Source: Alloscardovia theropitheci (GTDB lineage: Bacteria > Actinomycetota > Actinomycetes > Actinomycetales > Bifidobacteriaceae). From it: a stretch of DNA of 64,000 nucleotides. This document shows, in pieces, positions 41,356 to 51,500 of the stretch. How positions within the stretch are numbered: position 1 is the stretch's first letter; each line of letters opens with the position of its first letter. Where the stretch lies: contig NZ_RXLP01000001.1 of assembly GCF_004332295.1 (NCBI RefSeq), positions 1-64,000 on the forward strand, read 5' to 3'. The notes below the pieces were generated by a model. That model worked only from the letters and a program-made list of their open reading frames with translations. It was not told the origin of the DNA and searched no databases. The translations under genes and the position numbers were made by a program.

Positions 41356-44031
41356 ATGCGTACATCAGAAATTGCACAACGTTATACTGGTTATTTTGAG
41401 AAACATGGACATCTTGTAGTACCTTCTGCTTCATTGATTTCTCCAAACCCCACAACTCTTTTTACTATCGCAGGTATGGTTCCATTCGTGCCATATTTGC
41501 TTGGCGAACAAACTCCTCCTCGTTCACGTATTACGAGTAATCAAAAGTGCGTTCGTACTTTAGACATTGATGAAGTAGGAAAAACTACTCGTCATGGTAC
41601 TTTCTTCCAGATGCTGGGTAATTTCTCCTTTGGAGATTACTTTAAGGAAGAAGCAATCCATTATGCATGGGAATTACTCACAACCCCTCAAGACCAAGGT
41701 GGTTACGGCTTTGACAAGGAAAAGCTGTGGGTTACCACTTTTACGGATGATGATGAAGCACGTGCTATCTGGCGCAATGAAGGTATGGATCCAGAGCACA
41801 TGCAAATCATGGGGATGGAAGACAACTTCTGGACTATGGGTGGTCCTGGTCCTGGCGGTCCTTGCTCTGAAATCTATGTAGATCGTGGTCCGCAGTATGG
41901 TAAAGAGGGCGGACCTATCGCAGACGAAAATCGATATACCGAAATTTGGGATTTGGTTTTCGAAAATTATGAAGTTGATAACGTTAAATCGAAGACAGAC
42001 CTGCATATTGTTGGCGAGCTAGCTAACAAGAATATCGATACAGGTATGGGACTAGAGCGTGTAGCGTATTTGCTTCAGGGCAAGGAAAACATCTACGAAA
42101 CAGATGAAATGTATCCTGTTATTGAGGCAGCTGAGAAACTTTCTGGCTTGAAATATGGTGAGAAGGAAGATGATGATGTTCGCTTCCGAGTAGTTGCTGA
42201 CCATGTGCGTTCTGCTTTGATGATTATGAGTGATGGTGTACGTCCATCTAACGAAGGACGCGGTTACGTGTTACGTCGTTTGCTGCGTCGTACGATGCGC
42301 TCGATGAAGATGCTTGGCGTGCAGGAAGAGGTTCTTCCACATCTGATGCCGGTATCTAAGTCAGTGATGCGTGCAAGCTATCCAGAGCTTGATACCACAT
42401 TTGGCGATATTGAAACAGCAGCATACGGAGAGGAAGATGCATTCCGTCGCACTCTCGATAACGGCACTAGCATCTTGGACGTTGCAGTAAACAAAGCAAA
42501 GGAACAGGGAACTGCTGTTTCTGGTGAAGACGCTTTTGCTCTTCATGATACATATGGATTCCCAATTGAGCTTACTCTTGAAATGGCGTCTGAGCAGGGC
42601 GTTCAAGTAGATGAAGATGCTTTCCGCTCATTGATGGCTGAACAGAAAGCACGCGCACGTGCTGATGCATTGAAGAAACGTGGAAACGTTGATTTGAGCG
42701 TTTATGACGATGTCAAGAAATCTTTGGAAGCACCGATTGACTTCCTTGGCTACACTGACATGTCAGCAAGAGCTCGAGTATTGGGCATCGTACAGGAGGG
42801 GAAGGGTTCTGTTCCAGCAGTAACTGCTCCAGCAACGGTAGAAGTTATCCTCGACCGTACCCCATTCTATGCTCAAGCCGGCGGACAGTTGGCTGATCAG
42901 GGAGAAATCCTTTCCGATGATGGTGCTGTACTCGAAGTGGATGATGTACAAAAACCTATTAAGGATCTTATTGTGCATCAGTGCCGACTCGTAGAAGGTA
43001 CTTTAACTGTTGATAGTGCAGTAACTGCATCGATTGATGTGGAACGTCGTGGTGCAATTGCGCGTTCGCACACAGCAACTCACATGGTTCACAAGGCATT
43101 GCGCGAGGAACTCGGACCGCAAGCTACCCAGCGTGGTTCTGAGGATGCTCCAAACCGCTTACGCTTCGATTTCCAGTGGGCTTCTGCTCCTTCTGAGCAA
43201 GCGATGAACGCAGTTGAAGCTCGAGTCAATGAAAAGCTTCGCGATAATTTGGCTGTTACTACTCAAGAGATGAAGTTTGACGATGCAATTGCATTAGGTG
43301 CAATGCATCTCTTCGGTGAAAAGTACGGTGATATCGTACGTGTAGTTACAATTGGTGAAGACGGGTGGAGCCGTGAATTGTGTGGTGGAACTCATATCGA
43401 CCATGTGGGTAAAATCGGTGCAATTACAGTCATGAGTGAAGCATCTGTCGGAACTGGTGTACGCCGTGTCGATGCAGTCGTAGGCGAGAAGGCGTACGAA
43501 TTCCACGCACGCGAGCACGCTTTAGTCTCTCAACTCTCTGATGTTATGCATGCTCGTCCTGATGAACTAGCTGATCGTATTGCTGGATTGATGGAGAAGT
43601 TGAAGGAATCTGATCGTAAACTTGCTTCACTGTATGAGTCACAGCTTAAGTCGCAAATTCCACAGCTTGTGGAACAAGCTCGACAGACAAATGACGACAT
43701 TGCAGTGGTTACAGCGAACGTAGGGCAGTTTGGCACTGCTGACGCATTGCGTACTGCTGTAATGGATATACGCGGTCAGCTTTCCCAGGATAAACCGGCT
43801 GTAGTCGCGCTTTCTGGAATTGGAGATTCTGGCACACCAGTAATCATTGTTGCTCTTAATGATGCTGCCCGCGAGAAGGGACTTAAAGCAGGTGACCTCG
43901 TTCGCGAAGCATCGAAGATGCTTGGCGGTGGCGGCGGTGGCAAGCCAGACTTTGCTCAAGGTGGCGGACAAGATGCAAGCAAGATTGATGCAGCATTGCT
44001 CAATCTTCGTGATTCTGTTCTTTCAAGGTAG
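41356..44031 (+). CDS. alaS: Alanyl-tRNA synthetase
   Basis: The protein has 891 residues, full length. It attaches alanine to tRNA-Ala. Class II core near the N terminus ([34 protein letters not shown]), the editing domain [11 protein letters not shown] and the zinc site [10 protein letters not shown], and the C-Ala tail with [32 protein letters not shown] precedes the ATG. ruvX begins 12 bases after its stop. Confidence 0.97.
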   Translation: MRTSEIAQRYTGYFEKHGHLVVPSASLISPNPTTLFTIAGMVPFVPYLLGEQTPPRSRITSNQKCVRTLDIDEVGKTTRHGTFFQMLGNFSFGDYFKEEAIHYAWELLTTPQDQGGYGFDKEKLWVTTFTDDDEARAIWRNEGMDPEHMQIMGMEDNFWTMGGPGPGGPCSEIYVDRGPQYGKEGGPIADENRYTEIWDLVFENYEVDNVKSKTDLHIVGELANKNIDTGMGLERVAYLLQGKENIYETDEMYPVIEAAEKLSGLKYGEKEDDDVRFRVVADHVRSALMIMSDGVRPSNEGRGYVLRRLLRRTMRSMKMLGVQEEVLPHLMPVSKSVMRASYPELDTTFGDIETAAYGEEDAFRRTLDNGTSILDVAVNKAKEQGTAVSGEDAFALHDTYGFPIELTLEMASEQGVQVDEDAFRSLMAEQKARARADALKKRGNVDLSVYDDVKKSLEAPIDFLGYTDMSARARVLGIVQEGKGSVPAVTAPATVEVILDRTPFYAQAGGQLADQGEILSDDGAVLEVDDVQKPIKDLIVHQCRLVEGTLTVDSAVTASIDVERRGAIARSHTATHMVHKALREELGPQATQRGSEDAPNRLRFDFQWASAPSEQAMNAVEARVNEKLRDNLAVTTQEMKFDDAIALGAMHLFGEKYGDIVRVVTIGEDGWSRELCGGTHIDHVGKIGAITVMSEASVGTGVRRVDAVVGEKAYEFHAREHALVSQLSDVMHARPDELADRIAGLMEKLKESDRKLASLYESQLKSQIPQLVEQARQTNDDIAVVTANVGQFGTADALRTAVMDIRGQLSQDKPAVVALSGIGDSGTPVIIVALNDAAREKGLKAGDLVREASKMLGGGGGGKPDFAQGGGQDASKIDAALLNLRDSVLSR

Positions 44032-44043
44032 TGGAGCTTTAGC

Positions 44044-44505
44044 TTGACACAGAGTCAGATATGGTTAGGAGTAGATCTGGGAAACGCTCGAGTTGGAATA
44101 GCTTTGAGTGACCCAGATTTGCTCTTGGCATATCCGCAAGAGTATATTTCTGTCAGCGGTGATTACTTTTATGCTCTTGAGGATGTCATCGCCATTATTG
44201 AAGACAAAAATATTTCGCATGTCATTGTCGGATACCCACTTCAGCTTGATGGAAGTGAGGGAAAGAGCGCAAAAAAGGCAAGGCGATGGGCTGGGGCATT
44301 GGAGAAAAAGCTTCAACAATATGCTATGGATAATGTAACCGTGAAGCTTCAGGATGAAAGACTGAGCTCAGTTGCAGCCCATAACCAATTACTTGATGCT
44401 GGATTGTCGATGAAGCAGCATCGTTCTGTAATTGATAGTCAAGCTGCTGTAATTTTGCTACAATCTGCATTAGATGACCATAAAAAGATCGGCCAAGAAG
44501 AATAA
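44044..44505 (+). CDS. ruvX: Holliday junction resolvase-like RuvX (YqgF)
   Basis: The protein has 153 residues. TTG start. The RNase-H-like fold begins WLGVDLGNARVGIALSDPD, has IVGYPLQLDGSEGKSA and ends with the acidic VIDSQAAVILLQSALD. YqgF acts in 16S rRNA 5'-end processing, and was first predicted as a resolvase. Its stop overlaps the mltG start (TAATG). Confidence 0.9.
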   Translation: MTQSQIWLGVDLGNARVGIALSDPDLLLAYPQEYISVSGDYFYALEDVIAIIEDKNISHVIVGYPLQLDGSEGKSAKKARRWAGALEKKLQQYAMDNVTVKLQDERLSSVAAHNQLLDAGLSMKQHRSVIDSQAAVILLQSALDDHKKIGQEE

Positions 44506-45734
44506 TGACTGAGAATAATGACTTATTTGATATGTTCGACAAAGAAGCTGAACATAATCACGATGAACACGTGTCACTGAGCCAAGTTGATGCGGATATT
44601 AAAGTGCATGATGACGAGACTGCGCCGCCATTGCCGCCAGTAAGACGGCGTGAAGTGCGTGAGCGTAAGAAAAAACTAAAGCAACAAAAAAGACGTCGCA
44701 TAATCATAAGCATCCTAGTGTGCGTCCTCATTATCGGAATCGGTTTTGGTGGATATGCTGTAATGCGCGGGTTAAGGAATGCAAATATTGCGAACTCCTC
44801 TAAGTCAAGTACTTCACTAGATTATCCAGGTCCGGGTGAGGGAAGCGTTATATTTACTGTGGAACAGGGGCAAGGAACTGATGCGATAGCACAAAATCTA
44901 GTAAAAGAAGATATTGTGCGAAGTACAGGTGCATTTACACAAGCTGTTGAAACCGCTCAAGCAGCAAATAAGCTACAAGCCGGATCATTCGAATTAAAGA
45001 AGAAGATGGCAGCTGCAGACGTTGTTGCTATTATTACTGATCCTTCTAAAATTACCGGTTCATTAGTCGTTAAACCTGGAGAAAGAGTGTCAGCGGTTCT
45101 TGCTCAAGCTGCCGAGCTGTCGGGAATTAGCTCATCTGAATTTGATGCAATAGTTTCAAATGGTGGCGATGGAATTTTGCCGTCAGCAGCGCAAGGCAAT
45201 TTTGAAGGATGGTTTGAGCCAGGAACTTACAATGTTAAAAGCGCTAAATCTGCTAGCGAGATTATTAGCGCGATGGTTGAAAAACGCATTGCTAAGCTTA
45301 AGGATCTTGGCGTAAGTGATGATCTATATGAGACTGTACTCAATAAGGCTTCGATAGTTGAAGGTGAAGTTAATAAAGCCGAATACTACGGTAAAGTTGC
45401 GCGCGTAATTGAAAATCGCTTAGCGATAAATATGCCATTGGGTATGGATAGTGTTATCGCGTATGGTCTTGGTATAAATGCGCGTGAACTTACTGTAAGC
45501 CAATTGCAAGATTCTTCAAATGCATACAATGACCGAATTCATGCAGGATTGCCACCTACACCAATTAATAACCCAGGTGATAATGCTATTCAGGCAGTTT
45601 TGTCGCCGGAGGAAGGAAATTGGCTGTACTTCGTTACAGTGAATTTGGATACTGGAGAAACTAAATTCACCGATAACGAAGATGAATTCCAACAATATGC
45701 ACAAGAGTACCAGCAATGGGAGGCTGCTAACTAA
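44505..45734 (+). CDS. mltG: Endolytic murein transglycosylase MltG
   Basis: The protein has 409 residues. A charged cytoplasmic N terminus (~65 residues) ends in RRREVRERKKKLKQQKRRR before a single membrane helix. The YceG/MltG domain follows, with catalytic Glu region NKASIVEGEVNKAEYYG and ENRLAINMPLGMDS. The C terminus carries LPPTPINNPGDNAIQAVLS. It cleaves nascent glycan strands at the membrane. The convergent gene overlaps it by eight bases. Confidence 0.93.
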   Translation: MTENNDLFDMFDKEAEHNHDEHVSLSQVDADIKVHDDETAPPLPPVRRREVRERKKKLKQQKRRRIIISILVCVLIIGIGFGGYAVMRGLRNANIANSSKSSTSLDYPGPGEGSVIFTVEQGQGTDAIAQNLVKEDIVRSTGAFTQAVETAQAANKLQAGSFELKKKMAAADVVAIITDPSKITGSLVVKPGERVSAVLAQAAELSGISSSEFDAIVSNGGDGILPSAAQGNFEGWFEPGTYNVKSAKSASEIISAMVEKRIAKLKDLGVSDDLYETVLNKASIVEGEVNKAEYYGKVARVIENRLAINMPLGMDSVIAYGLGINARELTVSQLQDSSNAYNDRIHAGLPPTPINNPGDNAIQAVLSPEEGNWLYFVTVNLDTGETKFTDNEDEFQQYAQEYQQWEAAN

Positions 45735-46257
45735 GCTGATATACAATCAGAACAGTTAGAATTAAAGAAATATATATGGCGGGAACGAAGGCAATACTTC
45801 GTTCCCGTTTTATTAATCGCGTATACGAAAGTTCACATAAACCGACAATACCCATAAGTAACCACCACAGCGTTATCAACTCAAAAAGATTATGTGTTAT
45901 AGCTAACGGAGCAAGACATAAGGATAGTAAGGCAGTTGCAGTTACGTCCCCAAAGGCTAACGCATGATGTGATAAATGATAAAATGCGAATTGAACGCAT
46001 CCTGAAATTATAAAGAGCACGAACGCGAATCCGAGAAGGCGGATATCAAAAGTCCTGATCAGTATTAATACACTAAATTCCAGAATTTGTGCAATACCAC
46101 TGTATATGAGGATAATCCGCGGAACGACGCGAGATTTTATGTCTGTAATTGTGACGAGTAGTCCACCAATCAGACAGGGAAGCACATAAATGGCATATAA
46201 AAGGTAGCCCATTTCGTAAGATATAGCATAGAAATCAATTACAAGCAAAACTCTCAC
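45727..46257 (-). CDS. Type IV prepilin peptidase-like (A24) membrane protein
   Basis: The protein has 176 residues with GTG start and about six helices. The two aspartic residues of A24 peptidases appear: Asp39 in TDIKSRVVPR and Asp104 in AFGDVTATALL, the second in a GD context. Members process type IV or Tad prepilins. No pilin genes are nearby. It overlaps mltG by eight bases convergently and lies opposite the aro genes. Confidence 0.7.
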   Translation of the reverse strand: MRVLLVIDFYAISYEMGYLLYAIYVLPCLIGGLLVTITDIKSRVVPRIILIYSGIAQILEFSVLILIRTFDIRLLGFAFVLFIISGCVQFAFYHLSHHALAFGDVTATALLSLCLAPLAITHNLFELITLWWLLMGIVGLCELSYTRLIKRERSIAFVPAIYISLILTVLIVYQLS

Positions 46258-46302
46258 GAAATTAACATTTCGATGTGAAAATGCGCATGGGGAGCTCAGA
46301 AA

Positions 46303-47493
46303 ATGTTACGTTGGCAAACAGCAGGTGAATCACACGGTGAAGCGCTCGTGGCGATGATTGAAGGATTACCAAGCGGAGTATCAATTACAAGCGACGAAAT
46401 CAAGAACGCTCTTGCACGCAGACGACTTGGATATGGTCGAGGTGCACGTATGAAATTCGAACAAGATGTCGTACGAGTGCTGACAGGAGTTCGTCACGGA
46501 CGCACACTGGGGTCGCCAATTGCCATTGAAATTGGCAATACTGAGTGGCCAAAGTGGACAGAAGTTATGAGCTCAGATCCTTTAGCTGAGGATGTTGAAT
46601 TATCTCAGACTGGTCGTAATGCGCCATTGAGCAATCCTCGTCCAGGACATGCAGACCTTACAGGTATGCGTAAATATGGTTTTAATGATGCGCGTCCAGT
46701 CCTAGAACGCTCTTCTGCACGAGAAACAGCATCACGAGTTGCGCTCGGACAGGTAGCTGCGAATTTCTTGCAACAGGTAGCAGGAATAGAAACAGTGTCT
46801 CATGTCATATCGATAGGTGGAGAATATGTTCATGACGATTACGCTCTTCCTACACCTCTCGATGTTGAAGCGCTTGATTCTTCAGCTACACGAACTTTGG
46901 ATGTAGAAGCTGAAGAACGTATGAAAACCCGTATAGATGAAGCTAAGAAATCTGGTAATACTTTAGGTGGTGTTATAGAAGTCATTGCATATAATGTTCC
47001 AGCAGGCGTAGGCACATATGTAGAGTCAGATCGTCGACTCGATGCAGCTCTTGCTTCAGCACTCATGGGGATTCAGGCTATTAAGGGAGTTGAAATCGGT
47101 GACGGTTTCAAAGAAGCGGATCGTTTGGGGTCTGAAGCACATGATGAAATTGTACGAGAAAATGGACGCATTCATCGCGCTACAAATAGAGCTGGCGGAA
47201 TTGAAGGTTCAATGTCAAATGGTGAGCCAATTCGCGTTCGAGCTGCGATGAAGCCGATATCTTCACTTCCTCGTGCGCTTCGCACAGTGAATGTTCTCAC
47301 AGGTGAAGAAGCGACTGCTATTCATCAGCGCTCTGATGCGACCGCTGTCCCAGCTGCTGCTGTTGTAGCGGAAGCTATGGTACGTCTGACATTAGCTCAA
47401 TATGTTCTCGAGAAATTCGGCGGGGATAGCGTAGAAGAAACCCGCAGAAATATTGAGTCGTATGTGGCAAGCTGGCCGGAATACCTCAAATAA
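46303..47493 (+). CDS. aroC: Chorismate synthase
   Basis: The protein has 396 residues. It converts EPSP to chorismate with reduced FMN. Landmarks are [49 protein letters not shown] and [33 protein letters not shown] precedes the ATG. First of the aroC-aroKB-aroQ set. Confidence 0.97.
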   Translation: MLRWQTAGESHGEALVAMIEGLPSGVSITSDEIKNALARRRLGYGRGARMKFEQDVVRVLTGVRHGRTLGSPIAIEIGNTEWPKWTEVMSSDPLAEDVELSQTGRNAPLSNPRPGHADLTGMRKYGFNDARPVLERSSARETASRVALGQVAANFLQQVAGIETVSHVISIGGEYVHDDYALPTPLDVEALDSSATRTLDVEAEERMKTRIDEAKKSGNTLGGVIEVIAYNVPAGVGTYVESDRRLDAALASALMGIQAIKGVEIGDGFKEADRLGSEAHDEIVRENGRIHRATNRAGGIEGSMSNGEPIRVRAAMKPISSLPRALRTVNVLTGEEATAIHQRSDATAVPAAAVVAEAMVRLTLAQYVLEKFGGDSVEETRRNIESYVASWPEYLK

Positions 47494-47523
47494 ACGTATT
47501 CTTTGAAAGGATTGAGATATTTT

Positions 47524-49206
47524 ATGGCACGTATCCCACAAGTCGTATTTATCGGAATGCCGGGCTCGGGTAAAACGCGCATCGGAAAAGAAATAGCAAC
47601 TTTGATGCGTGCTAAGTTCTATGATTCTGACGAAATCATTGAGCAGCATGAAAATATGTCGGTATCCGAAATTTTTTCTCAACGCGGTGAAAGTACCTTT
47701 CGTCGCATAGAGCGAGAAACTATAGCAGAATTGATTGTGCCTACCGATACTAACTTTGAGGACCATACACATAATTCTGTAAGTTCGATGAGCAGCGAGA
47801 AAATCACTTTTGATGGAGTCCTATCATTAGGCGGTGGTGCGCCAATGGACCCACAGACTCAAGAAAACTTACGTAAGTATGCTAGGTATGGCGGTCATGT
47901 AGTTTATCTCAATGCGAATGCCGACGAGGCAATTGAGCATGCTACTCGCTCGGGAAGTCGTCCGCTTCTTGCACATAATCCTGAAAAAGTGTGGATGGAT
48001 TTATACGATAAAAGGCATGCGACGTACATGGATTTGGCTACGTACATTATGCCAACTCATGGTAAAACCCCTCGACAGGCAGCGAATACAGTGATTGATT
48101 TATTAAATGAGCATGTTATTCATGTTAGCGGAGCAACACCTGAATACGATGTTCGCATTGGTACATCGACTATGAAACACCTTCCAGAAATACTGGGAGA
48201 GGATACAGTTCGGGTAGCATTAATTCATTCCACTCGTGTCCAAAGACATAGCGATAAGGCGCGTGCAATTTTAAGACGTGCTGGATATGACGTCACCGAG
48301 ATAGTTATCCCAGATGCGGAGCAAGGCAAAACGATGTCAGTCGCTGCACGCGTGTGGAATCAACTGGGAGAAATTGGTTTTACTCGTTCTGATGCGATCG
48401 TCGGATTAGGAGGAGGAGCGGCCACAGATCTTGCTGGTTTTATAGCCGCGACATGGTTACGTGGAATTCCTTATATTAACTGTCCTACATCGCTACTCGC
48501 CATGGTAGATGCATCCACAGGTGGCAAAACAGGTATTAACACAGATGCCGGGAAGAATCTTGTGGGAAGTTTCTATACTCCATTAGCTGTCCTAGCAGAT
48601 ATCGATACATTGCGTACCCTTGATCAACGAATTTTTATAGAGGGACTGGGAGAAGTCATTAAAGCAGGCTTTATTTCAGATCCACAGATTCTACGTATTA
48701 TTGAAGATAATGCTGACATGTTGAGAAATATCGACCCAAGCCAGATTTCTGATGAAGAGATGACGGTAATCACGGAGCTTATTAGTAGAAGTGTGCGGGT
48801 TAAAGAACGTCATGTAAGCGAAGATTTGAGAGAAAAAGGACTTCGAGAGTTTCTTAACTATGGTCATACACTTGGTCATGCAATAGAGAAAATGGAACAT
48901 TTTAGTTGGCGACATGGTGAGGCAGTTGCTGTAGGGATGGTGTTTGCAGCTGAGCTAGCGAATATTCATAATATTGTTGATGATAAATTTGTAGAATATA
49001 CGCGAGATATTATTTCATCCGTTGGATTGCCAATTTCATGGTCTGCATACGATGAGCAAGAAGTTTTGCATATCATGCATCGTGATAAGAAGGCACGAGG
49101 TAATATGCTCAGGTTCGTTGTGGTAGATGAGATAGGTCACGCGCGACGTCTTGAAGATCCTAGTGAAGACAGCGTGCTGGAGGCGCTTCATCGTATTGGG
49201 CGATAG
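47524..49206 (+). CDS. aroKB: Bifunctional shikimate kinase / 3-dehydroquinate synthase
   Basis: The protein has 560 residues. The start is the ATG at 47524 (AAAGGATTG upstream), not the in-frame TTG at 47503. The N-terminal kinase has Walker A GMPGSGKTRIG, DSDEIIEQ and an RR pair; a Ser/Thr/His-rich insertion (~25 residues, NFEDHTHNSVSSMSSEK) interrupts it. The C-terminal part is DHQ synthase: VGLGGGAATDLAGFIAATW, CPTSLLAMVDASTGGKTGIN, and HGEAVAVGM with metal His. The fusion couples step 2 and step 5 of the shikimate pathway. Confidence 0.95.
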   Translation: MARIPQVVFIGMPGSGKTRIGKEIATLMRAKFYDSDEIIEQHENMSVSEIFSQRGESTFRRIERETIAELIVPTDTNFEDHTHNSVSSMSSEKITFDGVLSLGGGAPMDPQTQENLRKYARYGGHVVYLNANADEAIEHATRSGSRPLLAHNPEKVWMDLYDKRHATYMDLATYIMPTHGKTPRQAANTVIDLLNEHVIHVSGATPEYDVRIGTSTMKHLPEILGEDTVRVALIHSTRVQRHSDKARAILRRAGYDVTEIVIPDAEQGKTMSVAARVWNQLGEIGFTRSDAIVGLGGGAATDLAGFIAATWLRGIPYINCPTSLLAMVDASTGGKTGINTDAGKNLVGSFYTPLAVLADIDTLRTLDQRIFIEGLGEVIKAGFISDPQILRIIEDNADMLRNIDPSQISDEEMTVITELISRSVRVKERHVSEDLREKGLREFLNYGHTLGHAIEKMEHFSWRHGEAVAVGMVFAAELANIHNIVDDKFVEYTRDIISSVGLPISWSAYDEQEVLHIMHRDKKARGNMLRFVVVDEIGHARRLEDPSEDSVLEALHRIGR

Positions 49207-49225
49207 TATTAAGGAATTGGGAAAA

Positions 49226-49687
49226 ATGAAACGTAGTGAAATTACTAAAATTGTTGTAGTTAATGGTCCAAATTTAGGTAGATTAGGAGTACGCGAACCG
49301 GAAATTTATGGTTCTGAAACTTTAGAAGACTTGCGGATTGCATGCTCTCAATGGGGATCTGAGCTTGGCATGGATGTCGAAGTTCGCCAAAGCGATGATG
49401 AAGCAGAAGTTATCCGTTGGATGCATCAAGCAGTTGACGAGAAAACCCCTATCGTGCTTAACCCGGCTGCTTTCACACACTATTCTTACGGTTTAGCAGA
49501 TGCTGCTGCCCAGGTAACGGATGAAGGTATCCCATTAATTGAAGTTCATATCTCAAATCCTGCCTCACGAGAATCTTTCCGAAAATATTCCGTAATTTCT
49601 CCTATCGCGACAGGCACCATTACCGGAATGGGATTTTGGGGATACAAGCTTGCCATTGACGCTATTAACCATATAGTGGAGGACTAA
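49226..49687 (+). CDS. aroQ: 3-dehydroquinate dehydratase, type II
   Basis: The protein has 153 residues from the ATG at 49226 (AAGGAATTGG upstream; an earlier in-frame start at 49151 would lie inside aroKB). Type II features: VVNGPNLGRLGVREPEIYG, QSDDEAEVIRWMH, NPAAFTHYSYGLADA and IEVHISNPASRESFR. Converts dehydroquinate to dehydroshikimate. Next gene four bases downstream. Confidence 0.95.
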   Translation: MKRSEITKIVVVNGPNLGRLGVREPEIYGSETLEDLRIACSQWGSELGMDVEVRQSDDEAEVIRWMHQAVDEKTPIVLNPAAFTHYSYGLADAAAQVTDEGIPLIEVHISNPASRESFRKYSVISPIATGTITGMGFWGYKLAIDAINHIVED

Positions 49688-49691
49688 TTCC

Positions 49692-50738
49692 ATGCTCGCA
49701 TTTCATAATGACTACCATGCTGGAGCTCATCCTGACGTATTACAGGCACTCGTGGAAACAAATGGGGCCGCTCTCAATGGTTATGGCGATGATGAATACA
49801 CTGTATTAGCTCGAGAGAAAATTAGAGAAGCTATAGAACAGCCGAATGCTGGTGTGTATCTCGTATCTGGTGGAACCCAGACGAATCAAATTGTCATCGA
49901 TACAATGCTTGAAGCGTGGCAAGGTGTGATTGCAGCACAAACTGGTCATGTCAGTGTTCATGAAGCAGGGGCGATTGAATTTAGCGGACACAAGGTGCTT
50001 ACTGTACCAAGTTATGATGGGCTGGCACGAGCTGACGATATTCGCAACTACGTGAGTATGTTTTATGATGACCCTAATCATGACCATATGGTCTTCCCAG
50101 GAATGGTGTATTTGAGCTATCCTTCTGAATTTGGAACGCTTTATAGTAGAGAAGAACTAATAGAAATCCGTCGTATTTGCGAGGAATTTTCCATGACCTT
50201 ATTCATAGACGGAGCTCGCTTAGGATACGCGCTGGGTGCTCAGACCGAGCATATTTCACTTCCAGAACTTGCACAAATCGCTGATGTTTTCTATACCGGC
50301 GGCACTAAATTAGGCGCACTTTTAGGCGAAGCGATAGTTTTTACCCAAAGATTAGATGGTAAGACATTAGAACCTAAACATTTCATCACGCAGATTAAGC
50401 AGCATGGTGCGCTTCTTGCTCAGGGGAGAGTAGTTGGAGTACAATTCAATGCTCTTTTCACTGATAATCTCTATACAAAGATTGGTACACGCGCTAATAT
50501 GATGGCTCAACGGGTGGTCAATGTCATGAATAAGCATGGTTTTGAGTCGTATATAGTCAGTCCTACGAATCAACAATTTTTTGTCATGGATAAATCTCAG
50601 TACGAGCTACTTACCACTGTAGCAACTGTATCGTTATGGGAACCACCACGTAATGGAAAATACATTGTTCGCATGGTAACCAGTTGGGATACTACGGATG
50701 AGATGGTTGATACATTAGATGCTCAATTGAATAATTAG
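49692..50738 (+). CDS. Low-specificity threonine aldolase / beta-eliminating lyase family
   Basis: The protein has 348 residues. PLP Lys206 in FYTGGTKLGALLGEA; FIDGARLGYALG carries the cofactor-ring Asp. The enzyme cleaves L-threonine (or allo-threonine) to glycine and acetaldehyde. Starts four bases after aroQ, so probably part of that transcript, although it has no role in aromatic synthesis. No strong ribosome binding site other than the GGAGGA that overlaps aroQ's end. Confidence 0.88.
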   Translation: MLAFHNDYHAGAHPDVLQALVETNGAALNGYGDDEYTVLAREKIREAIEQPNAGVYLVSGGTQTNQIVIDTMLEAWQGVIAAQTGHVSVHEAGAIEFSGHKVLTVPSYDGLARADDIRNYVSMFYDDPNHDHMVFPGMVYLSYPSEFGTLYSREELIEIRRICEEFSMTLFIDGARLGYALGAQTEHISLPELAQIADVFYTGGTKLGALLGEAIVFTQRLDGKTLEPKHFITQIKQHGALLAQGRVVGVQFNALFTDNLYTKIGTRANMMAQRVVNVMNKHGFESYIVSPTNQQFFVMDKSQYELLTTVATVSLWEPPRNGKYIVRMVTSWDTTDEMVDTLDAQLNN

Positions 50739-50753
50739 AGAGGAACGATACTT

Positions 50754-51440
50754 GTGGGGGACAAACAGATAATGCCTCAAGATACCCGTTTTGCCGCAAT
50801 TTGCATGGGATTTTTTGGTGGTGCATTAGATGTCTTTTGTCACATTCGCTTCCACGCTTTGCTTGCGACTCAAACGGGTAATATCGTCCTTCTCATCGCC
50901 GATCTTAAGCCAGATAACCTGTATGATACTGTTATAAAGTTGCTTTCGATAGTATTTTTCTCAGTGGGATTTGTAAGTGGTATTTATTTCAAAGCTCATG
51001 CGCGTACCGCATACTGGCGAACTTATTTGATCTTACCTACAGTTATATCCGGTGCTATTCTTCCTTTAGTATCGCATAATGCATTTATATGGGTGCCTAT
51101 TTTAGGCTGGGGTACAGGGCTACTTATGCTCACATTTACAGGCGTTCATATCGAAAACCATGCTGTTACATACATGATGACTTCTGGAAATTATAGAAAA
51201 ATGCTAGGAGCGTGGTATCACTACTCTCTTGAGGGGAAAAAGGATGGTGATACTAAGCGTCAAGCGATTAACTACACCATCGTTGTTGTCAGTTTCGTTA
51301 TAGGAGCTCTTAGTGCATCTTTATGTGAGCGTTATATCGGCGATTTTACGATGAGTGTTATATCCGTTTCACTACTACTCGTGGTGATCTATTACACGTA
51401 TATTGTTCATAGAGATCATTTAGAGAAAACGAATGTGTAA
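50754..51440 (+). CDS. YoaK/DUF1275 membrane protein
   Basis: The protein has 228 residues with GTG start (AGAGGAAC upstream); an ATG at 50772 is possible. DUF1275 pattern: FFGGALDVFCHIRFHALLATQTGNIVLLI, then GFVSGIYFKA and TYMMTSGNYRKM. About six helices. Function unknown. It follows the threonine aldolase by 15 bases. A strong terminator follows. Confidence 0.85.
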   Translation: MGDKQIMPQDTRFAAICMGFFGGALDVFCHIRFHALLATQTGNIVLLIADLKPDNLYDTVIKLLSIVFFSVGFVSGIYFKAHARTAYWRTYLILPTVISGAILPLVSHNAFIWVPILGWGTGLLMLTFTGVHIENHAVTYMMTSGNYRKMLGAWYHYSLEGKKDGDTKRQAINYTIVVVSFVIGALSASLCERYIGDFTMSVISVSLLLVVIYYTYIVHRDHLEKTNV

Positions 51441-51459
51441 ATATTATCTTAAATTGAAG

Positions 51460-51493
51460 TGTGGCGCTGAATGATTCGAAATTCAGCGCCACA
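51460..51493. terminator. Strong bidirectional terminator
   Basis: TGTGGCGCTGAAT pairs perfectly with ATTCAGCGCCACA, with flanking AATTG/CAATT adding more pairs, between convergent genes. Confidence 0.85.
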
Positions 51494-51500
51494 CAATTAA

